Positions 26,664 through 35,532 of a stretch of 40,331 nucleotides of DNA are shown here, piece after piece. The stretch covers positions 1-40,331 of the forward strand of contig CAMAVC010000021.1 of the NCBI GenBank assembly GCA_945861585.1. The letters run 5' to 3'. Positions within the stretch are counted from its first letter, which is position 1. Each line of letters begins with the position of its first letter. A program made the translations under genes and the position numbers. This DNA is from Planctomicrobium piriforme. Lineage in GTDB: Bacteria; Planctomycetota; Planctomycetia; Pirellulales; UBA1268. The notes below the pieces were generated by a model. It was not told the origin of the DNA. It searched no databases and worked only from the letters and a program-made list of their open reading frames with translations.

Positions 26664-28053
26664 GTGGCTCGGGCTGTCGACGCTTCGCGGCCGACTCACG
26701 CTGTGGAACACCGCCCTCGTCCTGCTGATGACGGTGGCGTCGCTGCTGGCAGCTCGGTTCGTAGCCCGGGTGACGCTCTACGACGATGCCGACGCGGAAC
26801 TCCGCGCCGGTGCGAGCGAGGTCATCCTGGCCCTGCAGGATCTCTATCCGGATCTCGATGCAGTCATCGCCGAGATCCGCCGCATGGCCCGCAGCCACGA
26901 GGAGCGGGGCTGGTTCGTCCAATTTCTCACCGAAGACGGCACCACCCTGTGGATGAGCGACCACTGCCCCGAGGCCGTGGAGGCGTTTCCCCCGTCGAAT
27001 CTCGGTCGTGAGGAAAACGTCGTCCAAGTCGGCCCGTATCGCTACGTCCGGCTCCGGATCGCTCGGCCAGACAAGCCGGTGTATCACGTGCGGGTGGGCA
27101 CCTACACGACCGGCCTCGATGACAGGCTGTCGGCACTCGTGCGGCAGCTGATGGTGGTGGGAGGCGTCCTCGTGCTCGTCACGCCAGCGGTCGGCTGGTG
27201 GCTCGCGCGGCGGGCGACGCAGCCCGTCGCCGACATCCTGCGGATCGCCGAGCACCTTCGGCCCACTCGGCTCAGCGACCGCCTGCCGGCGCGTGGCACT
27301 CGTGACGAGCTCGACGTGCTTTCGCACACCATCAATCGCCTGCTCGATCAGGTGGCGACCCACGTCGACCGCCAGGAGCAGTTCGTGGCGGATGCCGCTC
27401 ACGAGCTTCGTGGCCCGGTGGCCGCGGTCCAGAGCTCACTCGAGGTGGCGCTCTCCAGGGAGCGGACTCCGCGTGAGTATCAGGCCACGATCGAGGACGT
27501 GCTGCATGAGACGCGGCAGCTCACGAGGCTGACGAACGATCTCCTCCTCCTGGCCGAAGGAGGAGCGGAGTCCGCGGTGGCCGCGCACACGATCCTCGAA
27601 CTCGCGGCACTCGTCCGCCAGGCCGCGAGCATGTTTGCCGGAGTGGCCGAGGAACGAGGCATCCGATTGCATGTCGACGTGCAGGGCGATGCGCGGGTCG
27701 CCGGAGACCCGCGATACCTTCGCCAGGTCTGCAGTAACCTGCTCGACAATGCGATCCGCTTCACCCCGCCCGGAGGCAGGGTGGGCATCACGCTCTCCGA
27801 AGATCGCGGCCGACGCGAAGCCGTGCTGACCGTGACCGACACCGGAGCCGGCATCGACGCCGGGCACCTGAAGCGGGTGTTCGATCGTTTTTTTCAGGCC
27901 GATGCTGGCCGCGACCGGGGCGATGCCACCCGCGGAGGCGGGCTGGGGCTCGCGATCTCCAAGGCGATCGTCGAACGGCACCGGGGCCGCATCGGCGTCA
28001 CGAGCCGCCGTGGGGCAGGCAGCTGCTTTACCGTGCATCTGCCGCTCGCCTGA
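26644..28053 (+). CDS. Two-component sensor histidine kinase
   Basis: A 469-aa inner-membrane kinase. TM1 at about 20-40 (LVLLMTVASLLAARFVA), a periplasmic sensor region of about 120 residues without a recognised domain, and TM2 at about 165-190 (LMVVGGVLVLVTPAVGWWLA). HAMP follows at about 190-245, then HisKA with the H-box FVADAAHELRGPVAAV. HATPase_c has N-box NLLDNAIRFTPPGG, G1 VTDTGAGID and G2 GGGLGLAISKAIVERH. In the H-box the residue four after His is Gly where Thr or Asn is usual (HELRG versus HELRT), which in this family can reduce phosphatase activity. ATG 26644 overlaps the regulator gene by 20 nt. Confidence 0.92.
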   Translation: MRSPWAEWLGLSTLRGRLTLWNTALVLLMTVASLLAARFVARVTLYDDADAELRAGASEVILALQDLYPDLDAVIAEIRRMARSHEERGWFVQFLTEDGTTLWMSDHCPEAVEAFPPSNLGREENVVQVGPYRYVRLRIARPDKPVYHVRVGTYTTGLDDRLSALVRQLMVVGGVLVLVTPAVGWWLARRATQPVADILRIAEHLRPTRLSDRLPARGTRDELDVLSHTINRLLDQVATHVDRQEQFVADAAHELRGPVAAVQSSLEVALSRERTPREYQATIEDVLHETRQLTRLTNDLLLLAEGGAESAVAAHTILELAALVRQAASMFAGVAEERGIRLHVDVQGDARVAGDPRYLRQVCSNLLDNAIRFTPPGGRVGITLSEDRGRREAVLTVTDTGAGIDAGHLKRVFDRFFQADAGRDRGDATRGGGLGLAISKAIVERHRGRIGVTSRRGAGSCFTVHLPLA

Positions 28054-28231
28054 GCCCTTCGGCATTCCTGCTCGGCACGCCCCGGCCCGGCCCCCGCACT
28101 CCCCGCAGGATGCCCAGCCTCGATCCAACACTTCAGAAATGCTGGCTTGGCCGTCAGGGTTTGCCTGAACGTGAAGCGCGCAGTCGGAGCGTGCCGATAA
28201 GGAAGAGGCTGCAGGCAAGGAAAAGGCTGCC

Positions 28232-30001
28232 GTGAAACGGGTGTGGCATCTCTGGAGAATCTGCGCGGCCTTGTTGGCACTCGCCAGTGCCGTGGCTGTC
28301 GGTCTGTCGCGCGGTCCGCGGGCCTGGGCTGACGATCTGCTCGTGATCGCTGAGACATCCGCAGGGCCGTCGATATCCCTGCCGAGCGCCGCGGCGAGCT
28401 TCGATTCGCTCGAAGCCGTGTCGAACGCGCTCACGGAGGATCGGCAGCGGGTGACGGCCCTCGAAGAACGCCTGCGGCAGCTCGAAGAGAAATCCGCTCC
28501 CGAAGCGTTGCCCGCGCCCGCCGCAAGCGCCGACACAAAGCCCCCGGAGCCGTATGAGATTGGCTCCGACAAAGCCCTCAAAGACACCTGGAAGGACGGC
28601 TTTCAGGCCGAATCGGGCAACAAAGACTTTCGCGTCAAGATCGGCGGCCGGACACAGGTGGATGCGGTCACGTTCTCGGCGGGCACGGGCCCCACGCAGC
28701 CGGCGAATCAGGGAGGGCTCGACCCGTCGCTCGCCAACACGGTCAACCTGCGGCGGGCCCGATTTCGTATGGAAGGCCGGATGTACGAGATGTACGACTG
28801 GGCCGCGGAATACGACTTCGCCAACGAACTCAACGTCAACAACGAAACGTTTCCCACAGAGCGCGACTCCGGCCCGATCACGGCCGTCACCGATCTCTGG
28901 CTGCAGGTGCGCGAGATCCCGCTGCTCGGCACCGTGCGCGTCGGCAACCAAAAAGATCCGTTCGGCTACGAGCACCTCACGAGCAGCCGGTGGCTCAACT
29001 TCATGGAGCGGTCGTACAACCAGGATGCCTTCGAGGGCCCGTTCAACAACGGCTTTGTTCCCGGCATCCAACTCCTGAACAGCAACGAAGAGGGTGATTT
29101 CGGCTGGCAGGTGGGCCAGTTCAAGAATGCGACGAACCCGTTCGGATTTTCCAACTCGAATGGCGGCAGCATGACGGTGGGTCGGCTGGTGTACCTTCCC
29201 GTCTTCGAGGACGAAGGGCGCAAACTGCTCCACCTCGGCCTGTCGGGCCGCACGCTGGAACCGCGGCGGCAATATACGTCGTTCGACAAAACCACCGGCC
29301 TGCCGACCAGTCCGGAGATTGCGGCAATTCGCTTTCGTAGCCGTGGCGACATCCGCAACGGCCCACCCGGCCCCCTCAACTCGATCTATGCAGACTCGGG
29401 CCTGCTGCAGGGCTCCTGGCAAAATATGGTCGGCCTGGAATTCGTGGGCAACAACGGTCCCTGGTCGTTTCAGTCGGAATATTTCGGCTCGTGGCTCTAC
29501 AACGCGCGCACGACTGCCGCCGGCCCGCTCGTCACCAACGGCTACCAGCCAAAGCCGGGCACGAACGTCGGCACGGTCTACTACCAGGGCGGTTACGCCG
29601 AAGTGCTGTACTTCCTCACCGGCGAAAGCCGCACCTATTCGAAGATCGAATACCGCTTCGACCGACCCGTTCCGCACAACAACTTCTACGCCATCCGTGG
29701 CGGCGGATCCGGCCGACGGCTGAGCGTGAGCGAAGGCGCCTGGCAGGTCGGAGTGCGCTACAATTATCTCTGCCTCAGCGACGGCGAGGTGAACGGCGGT
29801 GTGCTCAACGGCATGACGCTGGGCCTCAACTGGCTGCTCAATCCCAACGCCCGCGTGTATTTCAACTACGACTTCACCTACCGCGACTTCGCGAGCACGC
29901 CCTGGGCCAAGGACTCCACGGGGGCGATCGTTCCGTCGCCCAGTTACAACGGGAGCGGCGTCATCCACGGGCTGGGAACACGACTCGCCTTCGATTTTTG
30001 A
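28232..30001 (+). CDS. OprO/OprP-type outer-membrane porin
   Basis: A 589-aa protein with a GTG start and a GGAAAAGG Shine-Dalgarno. Signal peptide at residues 1-33, then a coiled-coil segment at about 60-90 (DRQRVTALEERLRQLEEK) as seen in planctomycete and Pseudomonas porins with periplasmic trimerisation coils. The beta-barrel of the Porin_O_P family covers about 125-589: KIGGRTQVDAVTF, NLRRARFRMEGRMYEMYDWAAEYDF, FGYEHLTSSRWLNFMERS, and a last strand ending HGLGTRLAFDF with the terminal Phe. Expected substrate is an anion such as phosphate or polyphosphate; bicarbonate is only a contextual thought. It lies 178 nt after the histidine kinase gene. Confidence 0.88.
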   Translation: MKRVWHLWRICAALLALASAVAVGLSRGPRAWADDLLVIAETSAGPSISLPSAAASFDSLEAVSNALTEDRQRVTALEERLRQLEEKSAPEALPAPAASADTKPPEPYEIGSDKALKDTWKDGFQAESGNKDFRVKIGGRTQVDAVTFSAGTGPTQPANQGGLDPSLANTVNLRRARFRMEGRMYEMYDWAAEYDFANELNVNNETFPTERDSGPITAVTDLWLQVREIPLLGTVRVGNQKDPFGYEHLTSSRWLNFMERSYNQDAFEGPFNNGFVPGIQLLNSNEEGDFGWQVGQFKNATNPFGFSNSNGGSMTVGRLVYLPVFEDEGRKLLHLGLSGRTLEPRRQYTSFDKTTGLPTSPEIAAIRFRSRGDIRNGPPGPLNSIYADSGLLQGSWQNMVGLEFVGNNGPWSFQSEYFGSWLYNARTTAAGPLVTNGYQPKPGTNVGTVYYQGGYAEVLYFLTGESRTYSKIEYRFDRPVPHNNFYAIRGGGSGRRLSVSEGAWQVGVRYNYLCLSDGEVNGGVLNGMTLGLNWLLNPNARVYFNYDFTYRDFASTPWAKDSTGAIVPSPSYNGSGVIHGLGTRLAFDF

Positions 30002-30029
30002 CCCAGGTGGTTCGGAGAAATTCATCGCC

Positions 30030-30476
30030 ATGCGTCATCTGGTCAGATGCTCATTGACCGTACTCGCCACATGGGCGGGCGGACTCCACCTCGCCGCTGC
30101 CGAAGATTTACGTGGCCACGTTTCGTGTGTCGGCGACGACTGCCGTCAGGCATGCGTGCCGGCCTGTAAGGCCACGTGGGACGAAAACAAAACCAAGAAG
30201 CCGAAATACTCGATCAAATGTGAGCATGGCTGCACACGCGGCTTCGATTCCTGGCACGCGCCGCCGCCGGAGTGCCGCTGCAGCCCGCCCTGTGGCGACG
30301 TGATCGTGAAGAAGCGGCTGTTCAAGGCCGCTGGGGAAGAGACGGTGGAGCGAGTGCCGAAATACGACGTACAGATGGTGCCGGCCGAGCCCTGCGGCTG
30401 CGCAGCCTGCCGGCGGCATGACACTGCCGACCGATGGAATCCGTTGCACACACTCGCCTGGTTGTTGCCGTGGTAA
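30030..30476 (+). CDS. Exported cysteine-rich protein, planctomycete-type
   Basis: A 148-aa protein with a signal peptide (residues 1-24). The mature part has about 14 cysteines in clustered patterns (CVGDDCRQACVPACK, CEHGCTRG, CRCSPPCGDVIVKKRLF, CGCAACRR), suggesting disulfides or metal binding. The segment PPCGDVIVKKRLFKAAGEE...VPKYDVQ is a recognisable planctomycete motif to me, but no function is known. It lies 28 nt downstream of the porin, so it may be co-transcribed with it. Its 3' end overlaps the next gene by up to 43 nt. Confidence 0.72.
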   Translation: MRHLVRCSLTVLATWAGGLHLAAAEDLRGHVSCVGDDCRQACVPACKATWDENKTKKPKYSIKCEHGCTRGFDSWHAPPPECRCSPPCGDVIVKKRLFKAAGEETVERVPKYDVQMVPAEPCGCAACRRHDTADRWNPLHTLAWLLPW

Positions 30477-31225
30477 CCGACGGGCCGCAGGTGGTGGCTG
30501 GCGTCGTCTTCGCCCTGCCGATCGAGGCCGGGCGATTTGCAGACCGCGTCGACGCCGTCACGACGATCGAGGCTGCCGGCCTCACGGTGTGGCACGGGTC
30601 GCTCCGGAGCCATCCCATCGCCTGGGTCGTGGGGGGAACGGGAGTCGCCCGGGCAGCCCGCGCCTGTCGCCTGCTGATCGACGGCCACCGGCCGCGGCTG
30701 GTGATTTCCGCTGGCTTTGCGGGCGGCTTGAATCCGCACCTGGCCAGGGGCAGCCTGATTCGGCCGTGTCGTGCGCTCCGGCCGGGAGATCAGCCGGCAG
30801 ATCTGCAGCAGTCGACCACCGACGCCGTGACTCCCGGGCGCGGCATCGTCACCGTCGACGAGGTGGTCCGCGGCATCGACGCCAAACGGCGATTGGCCGA
30901 AGAGACGGGCGCCGACCTCGTGGACATGGAGACGTGGGCCGTGGCCCGCGAGGCAGGGCGGGCCGGGCTACCGTGCCTCGGCCTGCGGGTCGTCTCCGAC
31001 GCCGCAGCAGACTCGCTCCCCGGGGAGATCAGCCAGCTGGCCGACGCTCGATCGCCGTGGCATCGGATCGGCCTGGCGATCCGAACCGTCGGACGCCGGC
31101 CGTCCGCCATCGGTGATTTGTGGGGGCTCTGGGAACGCGCCGTCATCGACTCGCGGACACTCGCCGATGCCCTTGAGCACGATGTGGCCGCCTTGCCCGC
31201 GCTCAGCCCGCCAGCCAACGCATGA
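30434..31225 (+). CDS. HpnG-like nucleoside phosphorylase (MtnN fold)
   Basis: A 263-aa protein of the purine nucleoside phosphorylase/MTA-SAH nucleosidase superfamily. It shows FALPIEAGRFAD near residue 27, VVGGTGVARAARACRLLI, ISAGFAGGLNP, a substrate-site VDMETWAVAREA near residue 160 and LRVVSDAAAD. Hopanoid-associated HpnG is the closest named relative, and the neighbouring hpnEDC genes support it; HpnG releases adenine from adenosylhopane. A squalene-hopene cyclase or hpnH is not in the window, so the hopanoid role is inferred. The start is uncertain: ATG 30434 overlaps the preceding gene by 43 nt, GTG 30470 by 7 nt. Confidence 0.72.
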   Translation: MESVAHTRLVVAVVTDGPQVVAGVVFALPIEAGRFADRVDAVTTIEAAGLTVWHGSLRSHPIAWVVGGTGVARAARACRLLIDGHRPRLVISAGFAGGLNPHLARGSLIRPCRALRPGDQPADLQQSTTDAVTPGRGIVTVDEVVRGIDAKRRLAEETGADLVDMETWAVAREAGRAGLPCLGLRVVSDAAADSLPGEISQLADARSPWHRIGLAIRTVGRRPSAIGDLWGLWERAVIDSRTLADALEHDVAALPALSPPANA

Positions 31226-32606
31226 GCCAGGACCGGGGCAGGTCGGCCGCCAGCGTCGTTGCCGCGCGTCCGGACCACGCGAGCAGCGAGTCTGCGGCGA
31301 GCCGCCCGCTGCGCACGGCTCCTTCCATCGTCGATGGCCATCCGGTGGCCGTCCAATCGCCAGCCAGAAACAGATTCGGCACGCGGGTGCGGGCCGGAGG
31401 CCGGGCGGCTTCGACACCGGGTCGCACCGAGAGCACGGCAGTGGGGTCGGTGACGACCCGCGCTTCGACGAGCCGGGCGGATGCGACAGCCGGAAACACC
31501 GTGCGAAGTTCGTCGACGACCGTTTCGACGAGTGCGGCACGGTCTCCCCCGAGCAGGCCCCGCGAGGCGCTGATCACCACCTGGCAATAGCCGCGGCCCG
31601 CGGCCTCGTCACCGCGAAACACCCACTGCGACACCCGGCCCACGAGGACGGCGTGCGGCAGGTCGATCACGTCACGGTCAAACCACAGATGAATGGCCGT
31701 GATCGGCGATCCCGTCAGCCGCTCGTCGGCCGGTGGCACGAGGTCGGGCACGAGGCGGGCGGCTTGCTTCCACGGCACGGCGAGGATCACGGCATCGCAC
31801 GGCACCATGGTGCCGTCGTGGACGACACCACGCACGTTTCCGCTGCCATCCCGCTCGAGGCCGGTGACGGCACACCCGGTGCGAATCTCGACGGCCTCGC
31901 GCTCGAGCCAGGCAACCAGGCGATCGCCAAACAGGGTGCCGAGGGGCTCGAGAGGAACATACAAGTCTGCCGCCGACCGGTTGGCGAGAAAGGCATCGCG
32001 CACCACTTTTCTCGCGGCTGGCACGCTGACCAGATCGAGCGATTCCCCGAGCGCACTCTCGATCACCGGCTGCCAGAACAGCTCGATCACCCTGGTCGGC
32101 TGCCCGATCTCCCGCAGCCACGCGCCGGCCGACAGCCCTGTGGGATCATCGGCACCGCGCCACCGCGCCATCCGCAGCATGCCCATGGCGAGCCGCACCT
32201 TCTCGACGAACGAGAAATGACGCATGGAAGAGAGCAGGGGGGCGAGATGCAGCGGGGCAGGCAGGCTCTGAGCGGGCGTGCAGGCTGCCCGCGTGCCGTC
32301 GGCACCGATGAACCACAGTGTCCGATCCCGGCGCAGCGTTCCGGCGAGCCCGGTCTTTGTGCAGAGGTCGAGAAAATTGGTGCAGCAGCCCATGGCCACG
32401 TGCTGGCAGGCATCGACGAGCCCACCCCCGACGGGATCTTCGAACGACGCCGCACGGCCGCCGCAGCGGCGGCGCGACTCCAGCACGCTGACCGAAACGC
32501 CCTGCTCGACGAGCGCTGCCGCGGCAGCGAGGCCGGCCAGGCCGCCGCCGACGATCACGGTGTGGCACGACGTTGCCGACGCACGTGGTCGTGTCGTCGC
32601 GCTCAT
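31203..32606 (-). CDS. hpnE: Squalene-associated FAD-dependent desaturase HpnE
   Basis: Reduces hydroxysqualene to squalene in the HpnCDE route. 467 aa; N-terminal FAD dinucleotide motif VIVGGGLAGLAAAAALVEQG near residue 16, followed by RRCGGRAASF; phytoene-desaturase-like middle with DPTGLSAGAWL; C-terminal NLFLAGDWTATGWPSTMEGAVRSG with the FAD-closing motif. ATG 32606 overlaps the hpnD stop by 4 nt. A longer upstream frame only reads hpnD out of frame. Its 3' end overlaps the convergent hpnG-like gene by 23 nt. Confidence 0.92.
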   Translation of the reverse strand: MSATTRPRASATSCHTVIVGGGLAGLAAAAALVEQGVSVSVLESRRRCGGRAASFEDPVGGGLVDACQHVAMGCCTNFLDLCTKTGLAGTLRRDRTLWFIGADGTRAACTPAQSLPAPLHLAPLLSSMRHFSFVEKVRLAMGMLRMARWRGADDPTGLSAGAWLREIGQPTRVIELFWQPVIESALGESLDLVSVPAARKVVRDAFLANRSAADLYVPLEPLGTLFGDRLVAWLEREAVEIRTGCAVTGLERDGSGNVRGVVHDGTMVPCDAVILAVPWKQAARLVPDLVPPADERLTGSPITAIHLWFDRDVIDLPHAVLVGRVSQWVFRGDEAAGRGYCQVVISASRGLLGGDRAALVETVVDELRTVFPAVASARLVEARVVTDPTAVLSVRPGVEAARPPARTRVPNLFLAGDWTATGWPSTMEGAVRSGRLAADSLLAWSGRAATTLAADLPRSWLMRWLAG

Positions 32607-33460
32607 GTCCGCGGCCCCAGGGCGACACCCGCAAGCGTCGCCGCCACGAGCACTGCCCGCGGCGGACGCACACGCCGCGTGAGAATCGTGTCGCCCGCCC
32701 GACTGACAGCGGCGAACACCGCCCGATAGGCGGCGAACATCGCCCGAAACGCCAGTCGCCCGTCGGTCGAAAGCATGCGATCGAGACGCGCGGCATGGCG
32801 GAAGGCGGCCTCGGCACGGCTTCGGTAGAGGCTCAACACCCGGGTGATGCCGGCATTCGCCTGCGGCGCCGCCACGTCGTCCGGAGTGCATCCGCAGGCC
32901 GCGAGATCCTCGCGGGCAAGGTAGAGACGCCCTCGCTCACGATCCTCGCTCACGTCGCGCAGGATGTTCGTCAGCTGAAAAGCGACCCCGCAGGCATGCG
33001 CCGCGGGGAGCGCGTCGGGCGTATGGAAACCCCAGATATGAATGGCCGCCAGCCCGACGGCGCTCGCGACATGCCGGCAATACCGCTCGACATCTGCAAA
33101 CGTTTCGAATCCATCGTGGGTAAGATCCATCCGCACGCCCTCCAACACGTCGAAGAGATACTGCGGCGGCACGCCGAATCGCCGCACCGTGTCGGCGACG
33201 GCGCGGACGATGGGATCGGACACCGAGCCGCCGTCGACCGCCACGCGCACCTGCCGCTGAAACTCGTCCAATTCGCTGACGGCCGTGCCTGGGGTCGGTG
33301 CATCGTCCACGATGTCGTCGGCACGGCGACAGAAGGCGTAGAGCGCCGTCGTGCCCCAGCGTTTCTCGGCCGGCAGCAGCCGGATCGGGAGCGCGAAGCT
33401 CGACCCGGACCGCCGCAGCACGTCGGCACAGGCGGTGCGGTCGGCGACGAGCGTCGTCAT
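32603..33460 (-). CDS. hpnD: Presqualene diphosphate synthase HpnD
   Basis: Condenses two farnesyl diphosphates to presqualene diphosphate. 285 aa, trans-isoprenyl diphosphate synthase fold of the squalene/phytoene synthase type. First Asp-rich motif ALYAFCRRADDIVDDA, second NILRDVSEDRERGRLYL, and RYCRHVASAVGL between them. ATG 33460 was chosen because it forms a 4-nt ATGA overlap with hpnC; an ATG at 33529 would give an unconserved extension. Confidence 0.92.
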   Translation of the reverse strand: MTTLVADRTACADVLRRSGSSFALPIRLLPAEKRWGTTALYAFCRRADDIVDDAPTPGTAVSELDEFQRQVRVAVDGGSVSDPIVRAVADTVRRFGVPPQYLFDVLEGVRMDLTHDGFETFADVERYCRHVASAVGLAAIHIWGFHTPDALPAAHACGVAFQLTNILRDVSEDRERGRLYLAREDLAACGCTPDDVAAPQANAGITRVLSLYRSRAEAAFRHAARLDRMLSTDGRLAFRAMFAAYRAVFAAVSRAGDTILTRRVRPPRAVLVAATLAGVALGPRT

Positions 33461-34455
33461 GCGCGCCTCGTACCGGTCGGTGCTCTCATTCTCCACCACG
33501 CCCTCGACACGAGCGTGAGCTTCTTCCACCGGCTGACGGTGGGCCGCGTGCCGAGCGTGTCGTACCTGCAGCGCTCGATCGCATCCGCGACTGCACGTCC
33601 GCCCGCGACAAACAGTCCGATGGCCGGCCGCAGGGCGGGCGGCGCGAGTCGTTCGAGTGGCGCTCCGGCGTCAAAGAAAGACCGTGCCCAGGCCACTTCA
33701 TCCCGCACGAGCTCCCGCACGGGCTGGGCCGCCTGCCGGGCATCGAGCGCTGCTACTTCGACCCGATGTCGCTCGAGATCATCTGCGGGAAAGTACACCC
33801 GGCCGGCCAGGCGGTCCCGCCGCACGTCCTGCCAGAAATTCACGAGTTGCAGACCGATGCAGATCGCATCGGACATCTCCACCAGATGAGCCGCCTGGCA
33901 GCCTTCGAGCGCCAGCACGATTCGGCCGACTGGAGCGGCTGAGCGGCGGCAGTAGCCCACCAGGGCCGCCCGGCTCGGATAGCGGACGACGACGCCCGCG
34001 GCATCGAACGCCTGATCCTCCTCGAACGCCGAAATCAGGTCCGAGAACGGCTCGATGGCGATCCCGGCCTGACCGATCGTATCGGCGAGTGCCACGTACA
34101 CCGGATGATCGGGCCGTCCGGCGAAACAGGCCTCGAGCCCCCGGCGCCACGCGGCCAGACCCAACGCCGCGTCCGACGCCGACGAAGCCTCGTCGGCGAG
34201 GTCGTCACTCCAGCGGGCGAAGGCGTAGACGTTGGCCAGATGTTGCCGCAGCCTACCCGGCACGAGTGCGGTCGCCACGGTGAAATTTTCGTAGTGCCGC
34301 GCCGCGATCTGTCGGCAATACGCCCGCGCGGACGGCAGATCCAACGTGGCTGGCAGGGCTGCCAGCCGCCACGGCACAGGATCACGACCGGCCCCATGCC
34401 GCGAGCCGGCGCCCGAACGGTGGCCCGTCGTTTGCAGAGGCTCGGCCGTGGTCAT
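33457..34455 (-). CDS. hpnC: Hydroxysqualene synthase HpnC
   Basis: Converts presqualene diphosphate to hydroxysqualene. 332 aa, same fold as HpnD: YAFARWSDDLADEASS as the first Asp motif and FWQDVRRDRLAGRVYFP as the second, with HYENFTVATALVP near residue 55 typical of HpnC. About 38 N-terminal residues before LPATLDLPSARAY are low-complexity. It is the first gene of the hpnC-hpnD-hpnE operon (each junction overlaps by 4 nt) and is divergent from ispH (110 nt between starts), which makes an isoprenoid precursor for the same pathway. Confidence 0.92.
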   Translation of the reverse strand: MTTAEPLQTTGHRSGAGSRHGAGRDPVPWRLAALPATLDLPSARAYCRQIAARHYENFTVATALVPGRLRQHLANVYAFARWSDDLADEASSASDAALGLAAWRRGLEACFAGRPDHPVYVALADTIGQAGIAIEPFSDLISAFEEDQAFDAAGVVVRYPSRAALVGYCRRSAAPVGRIVLALEGCQAAHLVEMSDAICIGLQLVNFWQDVRRDRLAGRVYFPADDLERHRVEVAALDARQAAQPVRELVRDEVAWARSFFDAGAPLERLAPPALRPAIGLFVAGGRAVADAIERCRYDTLGTRPTVSRWKKLTLVSRAWWRMRAPTGTRRA

Positions 34456-34565
34456 GGAGGGCACGTTCTCTGGCCGTCCGAGGTCGCGTGGATTACGATG
34501 CAACTTCAGATGATAACCGGTTTGTGGCCGGTGCGTCGGATCGATCAGGCCCCCCGAGCGTCGCA

Positions 34566-35519
34566 ATGAAAATTCTGCTTGCCGGTCCCCGGGGCTTTTG
34601 TGCCGGTGTCAACATGGCGATCGAGACGCTGGAGACGGCCATCCGTCTCTACGGCACTCCGGTCTACGTGTACCACGAAATCGTCCACAACAAACACGTG
34701 GTCGACCGATTCATCCGTGAAGGTGCGATTTTCGTCGATGCCGTGGAAGACGTGCCGGAGGGAGCGGTGCTGCTTTTTTCCGCGCATGGCGTGGCTCCTG
34801 AAGTGCGGCGCGTGTCGGCCGAGCGACGGCTCCAGGCGATCGACGCCACATGCCCTCTCGTCACGAAGGTGCACCTGGAAGCGATCAAATATGCGAAGGC
34901 CGGCTACCGGATCGTGCTGATCGGCCATGAAGGACACGACGAGGTGATCGGCACCATGGGGCAGGCTCCCGAGGCCTTCGTGCTCGTCGACAGCACCGAG
35001 GAGGTCGATGCCCTGTCGTTCGGGCCAGACGACATGCTCGCCTACCTGACGCAGACGACCCTATCGGTCGACGATGCGTCACGGATCATTCATCGCCTCA
35101 AGGAGCGTTTTCCGCAGATCGTGGGCCCGCCCAAAGACGACATCTGCTACGCGACACAGAATCGGCAGGAAGCGGTGCGTATTCTTTCGGAGGGCGCCGA
35201 CATCGTGCTCGTGCTCGGCAGCCAGAATAGCTCCAACAGCCAGCGGTTGGCCGAATTGGCCCGCGATTCCGGTATTCGCGCGTTCTTGATCGACGGGGCC
35301 AACGAGATCGATCCGGCCTGGTTCACAGGCAGCGAGACGGTGGTGATCACCGCGGGCGCAAGTGCACCTGAAAGCGTCGTCCAGGATTGTGTGTCGTGGC
35401 TCCAGGCCCGCTACGATGCCGAAGTGGAAGAACGGACGATCCGGCAGGAGGAGGTCTATTTTCCACTTCCCAAGGAGTTGCGTGCCGCCGCGACGGCTGC
35501 CCAGTTGCCGATGGCGTGA
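34566..35519 (+). CDS. ispH: 4-hydroxy-3-methylbut-2-enyl diphosphate reductase
   Basis: Last step of the MEP pathway, giving IPP and DMAPP. 317 aa. The three cluster-binding cysteines are visible in PRGFCAGV (C12), DATCPLVTKVH and DDICYATQNRQ; EIVHNKHVV and GHEGHDEVIGTMGQ carry the catalytic His region, and LVLGSQNSSNSQRL and ITAGASAPE complete the signature. ATG 34566 starts precisely at the family N-terminus. It supplies precursors for the squalene genes transcribed away from it. Confidence 0.96.
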   Translation: MKILLAGPRGFCAGVNMAIETLETAIRLYGTPVYVYHEIVHNKHVVDRFIREGAIFVDAVEDVPEGAVLLFSAHGVAPEVRRVSAERRLQAIDATCPLVTKVHLEAIKYAKAGYRIVLIGHEGHDEVIGTMGQAPEAFVLVDSTEEVDALSFGPDDMLAYLTQTTLSVDDASRIIHRLKERFPQIVGPPKDDICYATQNRQEAVRILSEGADIVLVLGSQNSSNSQRLAELARDSGIRAFLIDGANEIDPAWFTGSETVVITAGASAPESVVQDCVSWLQARYDAEVEERTIRQEEVYFPLPKELRAAATAAQLPMA

Positions 35520-35532
35520 ATGGCATCTGTCG

